Positions 47,333 to 57,312 are shown, numbered from the stretch's first letter. The stretch: 64,000 nucleotides of DNA from Siminovitchia fordii DSM 16014 = CIP 108821 (GCF_000374565.1 NZ_KB894689.1:1-64000); one strand, 5' to 3'. Notes: generated from the sequence alone by a model not told the origin. Program-made: numbers and translations.

Positions 47333-48003
47333 TTTTGCAGTACCTCTAGTTTATATCCGACTCCCCGTACTGTAGTAATCACGACATTATCCGCCAATTT
47401 TCTCAGTTTATCGCGAAGTCTTTTGATATGTACATTCAAAGTTTGCTCGTCACCTTCATAATCATAGCCCCAGACACGTTCAAGCAATATTTCGCGCGTA
47501 AATACCTGGTTTGGACGAGAGGCAAGAAGAGACAGCAATTCAAATTCTTTCAAGGGCAGCAGGACCACTTTTTTTCCGGAAGACACTTCGTAGCTCTGCC
47601 TGTTAATAGTGAGGGGGCCCACCTCGATCAAAATATCGACCGTTTTGTCATATCTTCTCAAAATGGCGTTGATTCTAAAAAGCAGTTCTTTCGGTTGAAA
47701 TGGCTTGACAAGATAATCATCCGACCCTGCCAGAAAGCCTTTCTCCTTGTCCTCCAGTTCTCCTTTTGCAGTCAGGAGAAGGACAGGAATATCCTCTTCC
47801 GCCCTTAATTTTTTCGTCAGTGTATAGCCGTCGATTCCTGGCATCATGACATCAACAACTGCTAGGTCTGGAATCTCATCTTTTAAAAATTCAAGGGCTT
47901 CATAACCATTCGCTGCTTTTCGGACCCTATATCCTGATCGCGTCAATTGAATGTTCACAAGCTCCAAAATATGAGGATCATCGTCGACAACAAGGATTTT
48001 CAA
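47329..48003 (-). CDS. hssR: Response regulator, HssR-like (OmpR family)
   Basis: 224 residues, the same length as Staphylococcus HssR. Start TTG 48003 with AAAGGAGCTGG upstream; the longer frame from 48123 is unlikely. Receiver domain with DDDP (7-10), phospho-acceptor Asp51 in VVDVMMPG and Lys100 in YLVKPF. The DNA-binding wing has FTREILLERVWGYDYEGDEQTLNVHIKRLRDKL, very like HssR. An HssR-type site lies in front of the neighbouring MMPL operon, suggesting that is its target. Confidence 0.85.
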   Translation of the reverse strand: MKILVVDDDPHILELVNIQLTRSGYRVRKAANGYEALEFLKDEIPDLAVVDVMMPGIDGYTLTKKLRAEEDIPVLLLTAKGELEDKEKGFLAGSDDYLVKPFQPKELLFRINAILRRYDKTVDILIEVGPLTINRQSYEVSSGKKVVLLPLKEFELLSLLASRPNQVFTREILLERVWGYDYEGDEQTLNVHIKRLRDKLRKLADNVVITTVRGVGYKLEVLQK

Positions 48004-48149
48004 GTCGCCAGCTCCTTTGTGATTACAATTTTTTCTTATTATAAAGCATTTGTAAAAAAGAGGAAGCATAGAGATGCAATTCTCACAATTTGTACAATTT
48101 GTGGTATAATTTTGATTATTCACAAATTTGCAGGAAGGGGGATTTAAAG

Positions 48150-49715
48150 ATGTCTCTTTTATTGACGCAATTTTTGGATCGGGCAGTCCATTTATATGGG
48201 AGAAAACCAGCTATTATTGATGAACTTGGCAAGCATTACACCTATGAAGATGTAAATAGGCGGGTTAACAGCCTTTCTTTTGGACTGGCTTCGCTTGGGG
48301 TGGAGAAAGGAGAACGTATCGCTTATTTAGCTCCAAATACGCTGGAAATGTACGAAGGGTTTTATGGAGTTTTTCAGGTTGGGGGCATCATGGTTTCATT
48401 GAATACGCGACTGAAACCGAAGGATTACGTTTATATTTTAAACCACAGTGAAAGCAAGGTGATTTTTGTGGACCAAGAACTGTTGCATCTAATTGAACCC
48501 ATCCGCAATCAGCTTGAAACTGTTGAGACAATCATTGTTCATGGTTTACAAAAGGACAAGGGCAGGCTCATTGCATATGATCGCTGGCATTCTTCCTTTC
48601 CGGAGACTGACTTCCCACGTGTGGACTTGCATGAAGAAGATGTCAGCACATTATTGTATACAAGTGGTACAACCGGAAATCCAAAAGGGGTCATGTTGAC
48701 ACATCGCAACAATTATTTGCACGCTTTATCCACCATGCATCATTTGCGGGTTAATGACCGTGATGTTTTAATGCATATTTTACCAATGTTCCATGTGAAC
48801 GGTTGGGGATCGCCTTTTTATTATACGGCGAATGGCGCGACCCAGATTATGCAAAAAACGATTAATCCGAAGGAGATCCTAGAAAAGGTTGAAAAATATG
48901 GTGTAACGGTGATGCATATGGCGCCAACTGTACTACAATCCATCATGGACCAATATAAGAATGTAAATCCGCAAATCAATCAAAATGTCCGGATCGTTGT
49001 AGCAGGTTCTGCACCGCCTAAGGCATTCATAAGGAAGTTGGAAGAAGAAATCGGCTGGGAATTCTATCAGGTATATGGAATGACGGAAACGTCGCCATTG
49101 AGTCTTGCGTCCTATATTTCATCTGAAAATGAATGCGCTTCCAATGGTGAGTATTATGAACTTAAAGTCAAAGCTGGCTTGGAGATGATTGGAACTCAAG
49201 TTCGAGTGGTAGATGGATGTGGAAATGATGTTGCAAAAAACGGCAAAGAAATCGGAGAAGTGATTGTAAGGGGCCCCGGTGTCATGAAAGGATATTGGAA
49301 AGATGAAGCAGCGACAAATGCAACGATCATCAATGGCTGGCTTCATACGGGAGACATGGGGACGATGGATGAACATCACCGTATCCAAATTGTTGATCGT
49401 AAAAAAGATATCATCATCAGCGGGGGAGAAAATATTTCTACCATCGAAGTGGAAAATGTCATATACGACCATCCAGCAGTGAAAGAAGTGGCGGTTATCG
49501 CTGCACCACATGAAAAATGGGGAGAGACTCCACATGCCATCGTTGTGGTGCGAGATGGACATGAGGTAACTGGACAGGAAATCATAGACTTTACCAGAGA
49601 AGGCTTGGCGCATTTCAAATGTCCTACAATCGTGACTTTTATGGAAGAACTTCCTAAAACGGCTAGTGGCAAGATCATGAAGGTCAAACTGCGGGAGCTT
49701 GTATCACAACGATAG
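48150..49715 (+). CDS. Long-chain acyl-CoA synthetase/AMP-dependent ligase
   Basis: 521-residue ANL-superfamily enzyme activating a carboxylic acid to its CoA thioester. P-loop LLYTSGTTGNPKGVM, A5 motif YGMTETSP, A7 HTGDMGTMDE, A8 DRKKDIIISGGENIS, and C-terminal catalytic Lys in PKTASGKIMK. ATG 48150 with GGAAGGGGG ahead excludes the frame start at 48090. TATAAT at 48105-48110 is preceded by direct repeats of CAATTTGT (48086-48102) that may be regulatory. Acyl length cannot be read; medium or long chain is likely. Confidence 0.87.
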   Translation: MSLLLTQFLDRAVHLYGRKPAIIDELGKHYTYEDVNRRVNSLSFGLASLGVEKGERIAYLAPNTLEMYEGFYGVFQVGGIMVSLNTRLKPKDYVYILNHSESKVIFVDQELLHLIEPIRNQLETVETIIVHGLQKDKGRLIAYDRWHSSFPETDFPRVDLHEEDVSTLLYTSGTTGNPKGVMLTHRNNYLHALSTMHHLRVNDRDVLMHILPMFHVNGWGSPFYYTANGATQIMQKTINPKEILEKVEKYGVTVMHMAPTVLQSIMDQYKNVNPQINQNVRIVVAGSAPPKAFIRKLEEEIGWEFYQVYGMTETSPLSLASYISSENECASNGEYYELKVKAGLEMIGTQVRVVDGCGNDVAKNGKEIGEVIVRGPGVMKGYWKDEAATNATIINGWLHTGDMGTMDEHHRIQIVDRKKDIIISGGENISTIEVENVIYDHPAVKEVAVIAAPHEKWGETPHAIVVVRDGHEVTGQEIIDFTREGLAHFKCPTIVTFMEELPKTASGKIMKVKLRELVSQR

Positions 49716-49789
49716 TTGTACGGGATAGAATAAAAGCTGATATAATGATGGCAGCCATAAAGAAATTTTGACAGAAAGAGGGCTGCACA

Positions 49790-50602
49790 ATGACATCAAC
49801 CATTGATATTCGCGTTCTGAACAGTAATGAAGAAATGAGACAAATGTATCAGCTTGAAGAATTCATTTGGCAGGGGGAAGGCGGAATCCCTGTCCACCAG
49901 ACAATTACGGCCATTCGGAACGGAGGCCTTGCGATTGGTGCATATTGTGATGATCAGCTTGTTGGGTTTAGCTATAGTTTTGCAGGATTCAAGGATGGTA
50001 AGGTCTATCTATGTTCACACAATATGGGAATCCATCCCGAATACCGTGACAGAGGGATCGGTGCTTCTTTAAAAAACAGACAAAAGACGGAAGCGGTCCG
50101 AATAGGGTACGATATGCTGACATGGACATATGATCCGCTGGAGACACGAAATGGTTATTTGAATCTGTCGAAACTCCGTGCGGTATGCAGTACATATATT
50201 GAAAATTGCTACGGAGAATTCGATGACGGACTGAATGCAGGCTTACCGACGGACCGCTTTAAAGTGGAGTGGTGGGTAAAAAGCAGGCATGTGAATGAAC
50301 AGCTTCAAACTCCTATTGAGGACGATATCTTTTATATCCCATGGAAAGAGGCTGCAAGCGGTCCGACCCTTGATATTAATGGTAAAATCCCTAATGTGAA
50401 ACAAATAATGGTCCCAGTTCCTGCAGCATTCCAAACAATTAAGCAGGATGATATGGAACTTGCACTGGATTGGAGATTGAAAACCAGAGCTGTATTTCAG
50501 GAGCTGTTCCAAAAGGGTTATGCGGCAGTTTCTCTTGAAAGAAGTGAAGAGGGGCCTGTGCATCATTATATGCTTATAAAAAAATCGGAGCTTTTTCTAT
50601 AG
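49790..50602 (+). CDS. GNAT family N-acyltransferase (COG3375-like)
   Basis: 270-residue protein with an N-terminal GNAT domain: GAYCDDQLVGFSYSF, then acyl-CoA site HNMGIHPEYRDRGIGASLKN (about 83-102). The C-terminal extension WTYDPLETRNGYLNLSKLRAVCSTYIENCYG is characteristic of the COG3375 group. In Geobacillus such a protein is the succinyltransferase of an N-succinylamino acid racemase pathway, and the matching racemase and hydrolase genes lie at 62221-64000. Substrate assignment is therefore inference. RBS AAAGAGGG before ATG 49790. Confidence 0.78.
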   Translation: MTSTIDIRVLNSNEEMRQMYQLEEFIWQGEGGIPVHQTITAIRNGGLAIGAYCDDQLVGFSYSFAGFKDGKVYLCSHNMGIHPEYRDRGIGASLKNRQKTEAVRIGYDMLTWTYDPLETRNGYLNLSKLRAVCSTYIENCYGEFDDGLNAGLPTDRFKVEWWVKSRHVNEQLQTPIEDDIFYIPWKEAASGPTLDINGKIPNVKQIMVPVPAAFQTIKQDDMELALDWRLKTRAVFQELFQKGYAAVSLERSEEGPVHHYMLIKKSELFL

Positions 50603-50803
50603 CAAATTCAAATAAACTGGATAAAAAGAAGAATGAAGTGTTGTCCATTCTCATACCTCCCAAAAATAGAAGAGATGTTTCTCTTCCAGCGGGAAATTTC
50701 AACTGGGGGCTCGCTTTTCAAAAAGCCAATTGTCTGCTTTTTCTTGTAACTAAACCCATGATATTGAAGTGGGTTATTGAAGGAAAATTTTTAAAAGTAA
50801 GAG
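50603..50803. other. Gene-free stretch after the GNAT gene
   Basis: About 200 bases. A short in-frame stretch at 50638-50841 has no RBS and no coding character. A hairpin GAAGAGATG/TTTCTCTTC-like repeat occurs near 50668-50687. Nothing else recognised. Confidence 0.4.
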
Positions 50804-50832
50804 TTGACAGTTATAAAGTGAGTACGTATAAT
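50804..50832 (+). promoter_or_regulatory. Near-perfect SigA promoter ahead of the SAM riboswitch region
   Basis: TTGACA (50804-50809), 17-bp spacer, TATAAT (50827-50832). The expected start near 50839 is only about 85 bases before a strong terminator at 50876-50922. Confidence 0.85.
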
Positions 50833-50869
50833 ACTGTATAACTTAACAAAGCGGAATAATCAGTATTGA

Positions 50870-50922
50870 CCGGTTAACCGGAGATACAACCTTTTAAAAG
50901 GGATTGTGTCTCCGGTTTTTAT
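50870..50922 (+). terminator. Terminator/possible attenuator upstream of the SAM riboswitch
   Basis: AACCGGAGATACAA (50876-50889) pairs with TTGTGTCTCCGGTT (50904-50917), followed by TTTATTT. Its 5' arm overlaps a 12-bp perfect palindrome CCGGTTAACCGG (50870-50881) that could form a competing structure. Confidence 0.75.
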
Positions 50923-50964
50923 TTGCTTTGGACAGTCTTTATTAAATTGCATATGCAGTTTTTT

Positions 50965-51120
50965 CTTATCAAGAGAGGTTGAGGGAATGGCCCTATGACA
51001 CCTCAGCAACCACCGTATCAAAGCGGAAAGGTGCTAAATCCTACAAGTTGTACCCAACTTGAAAGATGAGAAGAATCCTGAGCTTTATGGGGTCTTCTCC
51101 TTGTGGGAAGTCCTTTTTAT
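50965..51120 (+). promoter_or_regulatory. SAM-I (S-box) riboswitch with terminator
   Basis: Canonical S-box: CTTATCAAGAGAGGTTGAGGG, TGGCCCTATGACACCTCAGCAACC, AAGGTGCTAAATCC and GAAAGATGAGAAG spanning 50965-51073. The 3' P1 strand GATGAGAAG can alternatively pair with CTTCTCC, and a terminator-like stem GGTCTTC/GAAGTCC (one mismatch) runs into TTTTTATTTT at about 51115. High S-adenosylmethionine should terminate transcription ahead of the sulfate-assimilation operon. Confidence 0.93.
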
Positions 51121-51380
51121 TTTGTAAGTAAGGAAGGATTCTTAGCTATTTTTTGGGCGTGGACGCGCAACTCTTGTTGCACGGGACGTATGATGATTTG
51201 GGAAGAATGAACCATTTTATAAAAATCGCCTGTGAGGTGATAACAGTTAATTCCCATGCATCACTGCATAAACCCCGGAAGCTTTGGGTTATTTGGATTT
51301 GTTGGCACCGGGCAGTGGTTTTTTTCCTTCTTCAAGATCTGGTTTTCATCATTTCTTGTAACTGAAGACTTTATCTGGAG
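51121..51380. other. Long leader between SAM riboswitch terminator and SLC13 gene
   Basis: About 260 bases with no supported gene. The 51153-51365 reading has no RBS and low coding character. A-T rich, with an internal CCCGGAAGC/GCTTTGGG-like fold. It may simply be untranslated leader. Confidence 0.4.
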
Positions 51381-51401
51381 GTGATCATAATCAATCTGGA
51401 A

Positions 51402-53168
51402 ATGATCATTGTTTTGGTACTGATTGTGATGATGCTATTGGGGTTGCTTTTAGAAATAGCAAAACCGGGATTAATTATTTTTCTGGTACTTGCGATTTTA
51501 ATGCTACTTGGAATTATTACACCTGAGGAAGCGCTAAGCGGTTTTTCCAATGAGGGTATGCTGATTGTCGCACTCTTATTTATTGTAGCGGGCGCTGTAC
51601 AGGAGAGCGGGATGATAGATGGGGTCATTGAGAAGTGGCTTGAGAAAAGCAAGACAGAGCAAGAATCAAAAATACGCTTTTTCGTACCGATCGCCGGATT
51701 ATCCGCTTTTCTCAATAACACTCCGATCGTCGTTGCATTTACTCCTATCATAAAAAACTGGTGTGAAAAGCGCGGTATTGCACCGTCCAAATTCTTAATT
51801 CCATTATCTTATGTGACCATTTTGGGCGGAACGATTACATTGATGGGAACTTCAACGAATATAGTCGTCCATGGTATGCTGCTGGATTATGGCTTTGAAG
51901 GTTTTTCTTTATTTACGATCACCGTTGTTGGGGTACCTGTAACGGTTGTAGGAATACTTTACTTATTAACAATTGGAAATAGACTATTGCCGGATCATAA
52001 AGGTTTCAGTCAGCGAGTAAAAGAGGATGTCAAAGAGTACATCGCTGAATTGCAAGTGGAGAAATCTTTTCAATATATCAATCATAGTGTTGAAAAAGCT
52101 GGATTACGAGATCTGAACGGTTTGTACTTAATTGAAATTATCAGGAGGAATGGCAGGGTCTCTCCTGTGCGAAACTCGACCATTATCCAGGCTGGCGACA
52201 GATTAATTTTTACAGGACAGATCTCAACGATAGCCGAATTACAAAATATTGTTGGACTAACATTAGAAACAGGAACAAATGTAGAGCTGGATGATCTGAA
52301 AAATGGCAATACATTTTTAGTTGAAGCTGTTGTTTCCCATCACTCTTCTTTATTATCAAAATCCATCAAGCAGTCACAATTTCGTTCCCGTTACGATGCC
52401 GGTGTGATTGCTGTTCATAGAAAAAATGAAAAAATACAAAGTAAGGTGGGCGACATTGTTTTAAAACCCGGAGATACACTTTTATTGCTGGCGGGAGAAG
52501 ATTTTATTCAAAAATATAAACAATCCGATGATTTCTACGTCGTTTCCCGACTGGAAACTCCAAAGCTTTTAAATAAAAACAATTTCCAAGGTTTATGTTC
52601 TATTGCCATTCTATTGGTGATGATTATTCTTGTAGCGGTTGGCGTATTGTCAATGCTGAAGGCAATGGCCCTGGCGGTTATTATACTCCTGATATCAGGA
52701 ATGATTTCCGCAGAGGAGATCAAGGGATATGTACAATTTCATGTTCTGCTTATTATCGCGTGTTCCCTCGGTATAGGCACAGCCATGACAAAAACAGGCC
52801 TTGCACAATGGATAGCTGATGCTTTAATGGCAGTATCCGCACCCATCGGATTTATAGCCGTTTTGGTCATTATGTATATACTGACAAATATTTTCACCGA
52901 GTTAATTACAAATAGTGCCGCAGCAGCGTTAATGCTGCCGATTGGTCTCGAGGTTGCGGATTCTTTGCATCTAGATCCAATTGGTTTTGCGGTTCTGGTT
53001 GCAATTGCCGCTTCAGCAAGTTTTATTACGCCAATAGGTTACCAGACAAACTTAATTGTCTACGGGCCGGGCGGATATAAATTTAAAGATTATATTAAAA
53101 TAGGAGTCCCTTTAAGTTTTCTTGTAATGATAACATCCATAACTGTTATTTATTTTGTATGGTTTTAG
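51402..53168 (+). CDS. SLC13 family permease with TrkA-C domains, probable sulfate transporter
   Basis: About 588 residues: helices, [16 protein letters not shown] and TSTNIVVHG (first SNT-like motif), two cytosolic RCK_C/TrkA-C domains (about 200-370), then a second membrane half with [20 protein letters not shown] and TPIGYQTN. The start is ambiguous: GGAGGTGAT at 51377-51385 is too close to GTG 51381 and far from ATG 51402. It replaces cysP as the first gene of the operon behind an S-box, so sulfate is the likely substrate. Confidence 0.85.
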   Translation: MIIVLVLIVMMLLGLLLEIAKPGLIIFLVLAILMLLGIITPEEALSGFSNEGMLIVALLFIVAGAVQESGMIDGVIEKWLEKSKTEQESKIRFFVPIAGLSAFLNNTPIVVAFTPIIKNWCEKRGIAPSKFLIPLSYVTILGGTITLMGTSTNIVVHGMLLDYGFEGFSLFTITVVGVPVTVVGILYLLTIGNRLLPDHKGFSQRVKEDVKEYIAELQVEKSFQYINHSVEKAGLRDLNGLYLIEIIRRNGRVSPVRNSTIIQAGDRLIFTGQISTIAELQNIVGLTLETGTNVELDDLKNGNTFLVEAVVSHHSSLLSKSIKQSQFRSRYDAGVIAVHRKNEKIQSKVGDIVLKPGDTLLLLAGEDFIQKYKQSDDFYVVSRLETPKLLNKNNFQGLCSIAILLVMIILVAVGVLSMLKAMALAVIILLISGMISAEEIKGYVQFHVLLIIACSLGIGTAMTKTGLAQWIADALMAVSAPIGFIAVLVIMYILTNIFTELITNSAAAALMLPIGLEVADSLHLDPIGFAVLVAIAASASFITPIGYQTNLIVYGPGGYKFKDYIKIGVPLSFLVMITSITVIYFVWF

Positions 53169-53181
53169 GAGGGTTTTGAAG

Positions 53182-53781
53182 ATGACAAAAGCTACTAATC
53201 TAGTGTGGCATGAATCTGAAGTTTCAAAGCAGGATAGACGAGAATTAAAACAGCATAAAAGTGCCGTTCTCTGGTTTACAGGATTATCAGGATCCGGAAA
53301 GTCTACTCTATCATCGGCTTTGGAAAAAGAATTATATATCAATGGTGTTCATACGTATAGATTGGATGGAGACAATATTCGGCATGGGCTAAATAAAGAT
53401 TTGGGATTTAGTCCGGAGGATCGGACGGAAAACATCCGGAGAATAGGTGAGGTATCCAAATTAATGGTAGATGCCGGATTGTTTGTACTAACAGCTTTTA
53501 TTTCTCCATATCGCAACGACCGCGCGCTTGTCCGTGAGCTTGTAGAAACAGAAGAGTTTATAGAGATTTATGTAAAAGCCAGTCTGGAAACCTGTGAAAA
53601 ACGCGATCCGAAAGGACTGTACAGAAAAGCGCGTACTGGTGAAATTAAAGGGTTTACAGGGGTTGATGCACCGTATGATGCTCCGCTTCAGCCAGAGGTC
53701 ACAATCGATACAGATGTGTTGAGCATAGAAGAATCAGTTGAGACAATAGTTGATTATCTTAAGCAAAACGATTATCTATAA
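53182..53781 (+). CDS. cysC: Adenylyl-sulfate kinase CysC
   Basis: Phosphorylates APS to PAPS. 199 residues from ATG 53182 (AGGAGGG at 53167-53173). Walker [10 protein letters not shown] (34-42), [15 protein letters not shown], active-site FISPYRNDR and lid [21 protein letters not shown]. It lies 13 bases behind the permease gene. Confidence 0.95.
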   Translation: MTKATNLVWHESEVSKQDRRELKQHKSAVLWFTGLSGSGKSTLSSALEKELYINGVHTYRLDGDNIRHGLNKDLGFSPEDRTENIRRIGEVSKLMVDAGLFVLTAFISPYRNDRALVRELVETEEFIEIYVKASLETCEKRDPKGLYRKARTGEIKGFTGVDAPYDAPLQPEVTIDTDVLSIEESVETIVDYLKQNDYL

Positions 53782-53866
53782 AGACCAGAAAAAACGGATC
53801 CTTCCAGCATAAAATCATAGTTAATGTATATGTATTATCAAATTAATGTGTAAAGGGGGAAAAGTA

Positions 53867-54589
53867 ATGAAGATAACATATGAATCATGGGCGGACCCCA
53901 GTCCTAATTTTATTGTTGATGATGCATACAAGGGTGCTCTGGATGTATTGGAATGGGCTTTTGAAATGTATGAAGAAGAGCTGGTATATGCCTGTAGCTT
54001 TGGTGTAGAAGGTGTAGTCCTGATTGATTTAATATCCAGCGTCAACCCGACGGCAAAGATAATATTTCTTGATACAGGGCTGCATTTTCAAGAAACTTAT
54101 GACTTAATTAGTTCGGTGAAAAAGATGTATCCCTTATTAGATATTGAAATGAAAAATCCAGAAATGACATTGGAAGAACAAGCTGACAAATATGGTGAAA
54201 AACTCTGGGAGACACGACCAGACCAATGCTGTCATATTAGGAAGGTATTGCCGCTGCAAGAAACATTGTCTGATGCAACTGCGTGGATTTCGGGATTAAG
54301 GCGGGAACAATCGGTAACAAGGCAAAACACGAACTTCATTAATAAAGATGAAAATTTTCGTTCTGTAAAAGTTTGTCCCCTTATTCATTGGACCTGGAAG
54401 GACATCTGGGATTACGTTGAAAAACATCAGCTAAAGTACAATCTGCTTCATGACCAAGGCTATCCAAGTATCGGCTGCCAACCCTGTACATTACGAGGGG
54501 ATATGTCGACAGGTTCCAGGTCCGGGCGTTGGGCAAACAAAGAGAAGACAGAATGTGGTTTGCATCAAAGGACACAAATGAATAAATAG
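53867..54589 (+). CDS. cysH: Phosphoadenylyl/adenylyl-sulfate reductase CysH
   Basis: Thioredoxin-dependent reduction of APS or PAPS to sulfite. 240 residues from ATG 53867 (AAAGGGGGAA upstream). The paired cysteines CC at 121-122 and CxxC at 204/207 bind a [4Fe-4S] cluster, the mark of the APS-type reductase seen in Bacillus. The catalytic CGLH motif (Cys230) is near the C-terminus. [12 protein letters not shown] is the substrate loop. With cysC also present, both nucleotides may be used. Confidence 0.94.
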   Translation: MKITYESWADPSPNFIVDDAYKGALDVLEWAFEMYEEELVYACSFGVEGVVLIDLISSVNPTAKIIFLDTGLHFQETYDLISSVKKMYPLLDIEMKNPEMTLEEQADKYGEKLWETRPDQCCHIRKVLPLQETLSDATAWISGLRREQSVTRQNTNFINKDENFRSVKVCPLIHWTWKDIWDYVEKHQLKYNLLHDQGYPSIGCQPCTLRGDMSTGSRSGRWANKEKTECGLHQRTQMNK

Positions 54590-54608
54590 TGATGAGGAGG
54601 AGATACAG

Positions 54609-55754
54609 ATGGGACTAAGTCAACCGCATGGAGGGGCATTAGTTAATCGCTGGAATCCAGATTATCAAGGGGAATCCTTTCAAAAAGAGATTGAATTAGA
54701 TGAAATATCCTTAAGTGATTTAGAACTGATTGGTACAGGTGCCTACAGTCCTTTAACAGGATTTTTAACTGAAGAGGATTATAATTCCGTATTGGAAAAT
54801 ATGAGGTTATCTACAGGAGAGCCATGGACAATTCCAATTACTTTGCCGGTTACAGAGGAAAAGGCACGAATTCTTTCTATAGGGGAGACAGTGAAGCTTG
54901 TCAAAGACCACTTGGTTTATGGTGTGTTGGAGATTGCAGATATTTTTACACCAAGCAAGGAAAGAGAGGCAAGGCTTGTATATTTGACAGATGATCTTGA
55001 ACATCCAGGAGTAAAAAAGCTGTTTGAACGGCCAAATGTGTATGTCGGTGGAAGAATAACTTTGATCCGCCGTACACCGCCCAGCCAATTTTCAGCATAT
55101 ATATTCGACCCTCTTGAGACACGAGAGGAATTCAAAAAATTGGGTTGGAATACTGTTGTCGGTTTTCAAACGAGAAACCCTGTGCATCGGGCGCATGAGT
55201 ACATTCAAAAATCTGCGTTGGAAATTGTGGATGGACTGTTTTTAAATCCATTGGTCGGTGAAACAAAGCAGGACGATATTCCAGCAGATGTACGATTGAA
55301 AAGCTATGAAATTCTATTAAATAAATATTATTCAAAAGATCATGTATTCTTAGGCGTTTTTACAGCGGCCATGAGATATGCAGGGCCCCGAGAGGCTGTT
55401 TTTCACGCCATGGTTAGGAAAAATTTCGGGTGTACCCATTTTATTGTTGGACGCGATCATGCGGGGGTGGGAAATTACTACGGGACTTATGATGCCCAAA
55501 AGATTTTCAGCAATTTTACGTCAGAGGAACTGGGTATTACTTTATTATTCTTTGAACATAGCTTTTATTGCCATAAGTGCAGCGGCATGGCGACACATAA
55601 AACATGTCCGCATGATTCAAAGCATCATGAAATATTATCAGGAACAAAAGTAAGGGAAAAACTTAGAAACGGTGAGTCATTACCGGAAACATTCAGTCGA
55701 CCGGAAGTGGTCGAGGTATTGATTGCTGGATTGCAAGAAGAAGTAAAAGTATAA
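54609..55754 (+). CDS. sat: Sulfate adenylyltransferase
   Basis: ATP sulfurylase, activates sulfate to APS. 381 residues. Active-site motifs [30 protein letters not shown], and GRDHAGVG; a zinc-like cluster [17 protein letters not shown] follows. RBS GAGGAGGAG before ATG 54609. Monofunctional (no APS kinase fusion), consistent with the separate cysC. Confidence 0.96.
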   Translation: MGLSQPHGGALVNRWNPDYQGESFQKEIELDEISLSDLELIGTGAYSPLTGFLTEEDYNSVLENMRLSTGEPWTIPITLPVTEEKARILSIGETVKLVKDHLVYGVLEIADIFTPSKEREARLVYLTDDLEHPGVKKLFERPNVYVGGRITLIRRTPPSQFSAYIFDPLETREEFKKLGWNTVVGFQTRNPVHRAHEYIQKSALEIVDGLFLNPLVGETKQDDIPADVRLKSYEILLNKYYSKDHVFLGVFTAAMRYAGPREAVFHAMVRKNFGCTHFIVGRDHAGVGNYYGTYDAQKIFSNFTSEELGITLLFFEHSFYCHKCSGMATHKTCPHDSKHHEILSGTKVREKLRNGESLPETFSRPEVVEVLIAGLQEEVKV

Positions 55755-55777
55755 CCCTAAATAAAGAGGTGGAACAT

Positions 55778-56548
55778 TTGGGAAAGGTTTATATAGTAGG
55801 AGCGGGTCCCGGTGATGTGGACCTAATAACAGTAAAAGGCTTGAAATGTATTCAATCAGCGGATGTGATCCTGTACGACCGTTTAATTAATAAGGAACTG
55901 CTGCACTATGCGAAAACAGGGGCAGAATTGATTTTCTGCGGTAAAATGCCAGGTTTTCATCAAAATAAACAAGAAATCATTCATGATTTATTAATAAAGT
56001 ACGCCCAAAAAGGAAAAGTCATTACGAGGCTAAAAGGAGGAGATCCCTTCGTATTTGGGAGAGGAGCCGAAGAAGCACAAGTACTCGCGGCAAATGGCAT
56101 ACCATTTGAAATTGTTCCGGGTATTACATCAGGCATAGCCGCTCCTGCTTATGCAGGAATTCCTGTGACACATCGGGAGCTGGGCTCAAGTTTTGCGATT
56201 GTGACTGGTCATGTGAAAGCAGGGAAAGATGATTCCATTCAATGGAAAAATTTATCTGAAGGTGTAGATACACTAGCCATATATATGGGAGTCGGGAATC
56301 TGCCTTATATTTGTGAGCAGCTTACGAAATATGGAAAGTCGAGCGATACTCCGGTCGCTCTGGTTTATTGGGGTACCACAAAAGAGCAGCGTACGGTTAC
56401 AGGAACCCTTGCAACGATTGTTGACGTTGCCAAGGCCGCCAGAATTCAAAATCCCAGTATGATTATCGTCGGTGAAGTTGTTACATTGCGTAATGAAATC
56501 CAATGGTTTGAACAAACTCAGGAGTATCGTCATATGACGGTAATTTGA
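55778..56548 (+). CDS. cobA: Uroporphyrinogen-III C-methyltransferase (SUMT)
   Basis: Two AdoMet-dependent methylations of uroporphyrinogen III to precorrin-2, first step to sirohaem. 256 residues from TTG 55778 (AAAGAGGTGG at 55763-55772). Motifs VGAGPGDVDLITVKG, ADVILYDRL, RLKGGDPFVFGRGAEEA and PGITSGIAAPAYAGIPVTHR. Equivalent to B. subtilis YlnD. Overlaps by a few bases with the next reading frame but not with the chosen sirB start. Confidence 0.94.
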   Translation: MGKVYIVGAGPGDVDLITVKGLKCIQSADVILYDRLINKELLHYAKTGAELIFCGKMPGFHQNKQEIIHDLLIKYAQKGKVITRLKGGDPFVFGRGAEEAQVLAANGIPFEIVPGITSGIAAPAYAGIPVTHRELGSSFAIVTGHVKAGKDDSIQWKNLSEGVDTLAIYMGVGNLPYICEQLTKYGKSSDTPVALVYWGTTKEQRTVTGTLATIVDVAKAARIQNPSMIIVGEVVTLRNEIQWFEQTQEYRHMTVI

Positions 56549-56562
56549 ACAGGTGGTCTCTT

Positions 56563-57309
56563 ATGCAGGCAGTCTTATATGTAGCACATGGGAGCCGGTT
56601 AAAAGCAGGTGTTGCAGAAGCGATTGAGTTTATTGAAAAGGTCAAATTCAATGTCGATGCCCCTATCCAAGAAATTTGTTTTTTGGAGCTTGCTGAGCCC
56701 GGTATCTCAGAAGGTATATCAAAGTGTGTAGAACGGGGAGCTTCACACATTGCCATTATTCCTATTTTGTTGTTAACTGCAGTTCACGCTAAGAAAGATA
56801 TTCCTGAAAAAATTGAAGTGGGAAAGCAGATATATCCCCATGTCCGATTTACATACGGTACAACAATTGGAGTTCACCCAAAAATAATTGAAAGCCTGTA
56901 TGACCGTATAATCGAAAAAAAGACAGCGTTAGATGCAGATGCCGTTGTTTTACTAGTTGGACGGGGCAGCAGCGACCCTTTAGTCAAGCAGGATTTAACC
57001 CGAATTGGAAACCTATTAAAAAAGAATTACAGCTTTCAACAAGTTGAAGTTTCCTTTCTCTACGGGGCAAGTCCTCATGTTGATGAGGCCCTCAACCTAT
57101 TATTGAACTCTGCAAAGAAGCAAATATTTGTGATTCCATACTTATTATTTTCTGGTCTGTTAAAGAATGGGGTGGAAAAAAAGATAAAGAGACTGTCTGA
57201 TCCAAACCATTCCATTATTCTGTGTGACAGTATAGGGGATCATCCGAATATTCAAGAGGTCATTGCAGAACGTGTTAAAGAAGCAATCGAAACGGAAAGA
57301 GTGGGTTGA
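56563..57309 (+). CDS. sirB: Sirohydrochlorin ferrochelatase SirB
   Basis: Inserts iron into sirohydrochlorin. 248 residues, a CbiX-type duplicated fold: YVAHGSR in half one (His and Ser for metal), VGRGSSDP in half two, and PYLLFSGLLKNGVEK. ATG 56563 with ACAGGTGG upstream. Equivalent of YlnE. It provides sirohaem for the sulfite reductase encoded downstream. Confidence 0.9.
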   Translation: MQAVLYVAHGSRLKAGVAEAIEFIEKVKFNVDAPIQEICFLELAEPGISEGISKCVERGASHIAIIPILLLTAVHAKKDIPEKIEVGKQIYPHVRFTYGTTIGVHPKIIESLYDRIIEKKTALDADAVVLLVGRGSSDPLVKQDLTRIGNLLKKNYSFQQVEVSFLYGASPHVDEALNLLLNSAKKQIFVIPYLLFSGLLKNGVEKKIKRLSDPNHSIILCDSIGDHPNIQEVIAERVKEAIETERVG

Positions 57310-57312
57310 GGC

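Noticed and set aside
47339-48123. Longer hssR product starting at 48123
   Set aside because: The extra residues are Cys/Asn-rich and not receiver-like; TTG 48003 has AAAGGAG and gives the standard 224-residue length.
50638-50841. 67-codon ORF after the GNAT gene
   Set aside because: No RBS and it runs across a strong promoter; composition is not coding-like.
51153-51365. 70-codon ORF between the SAM riboswitch and the SLC13 gene
   Set aside because: No RBS, no family resemblance, and it lies in untranslated leader.
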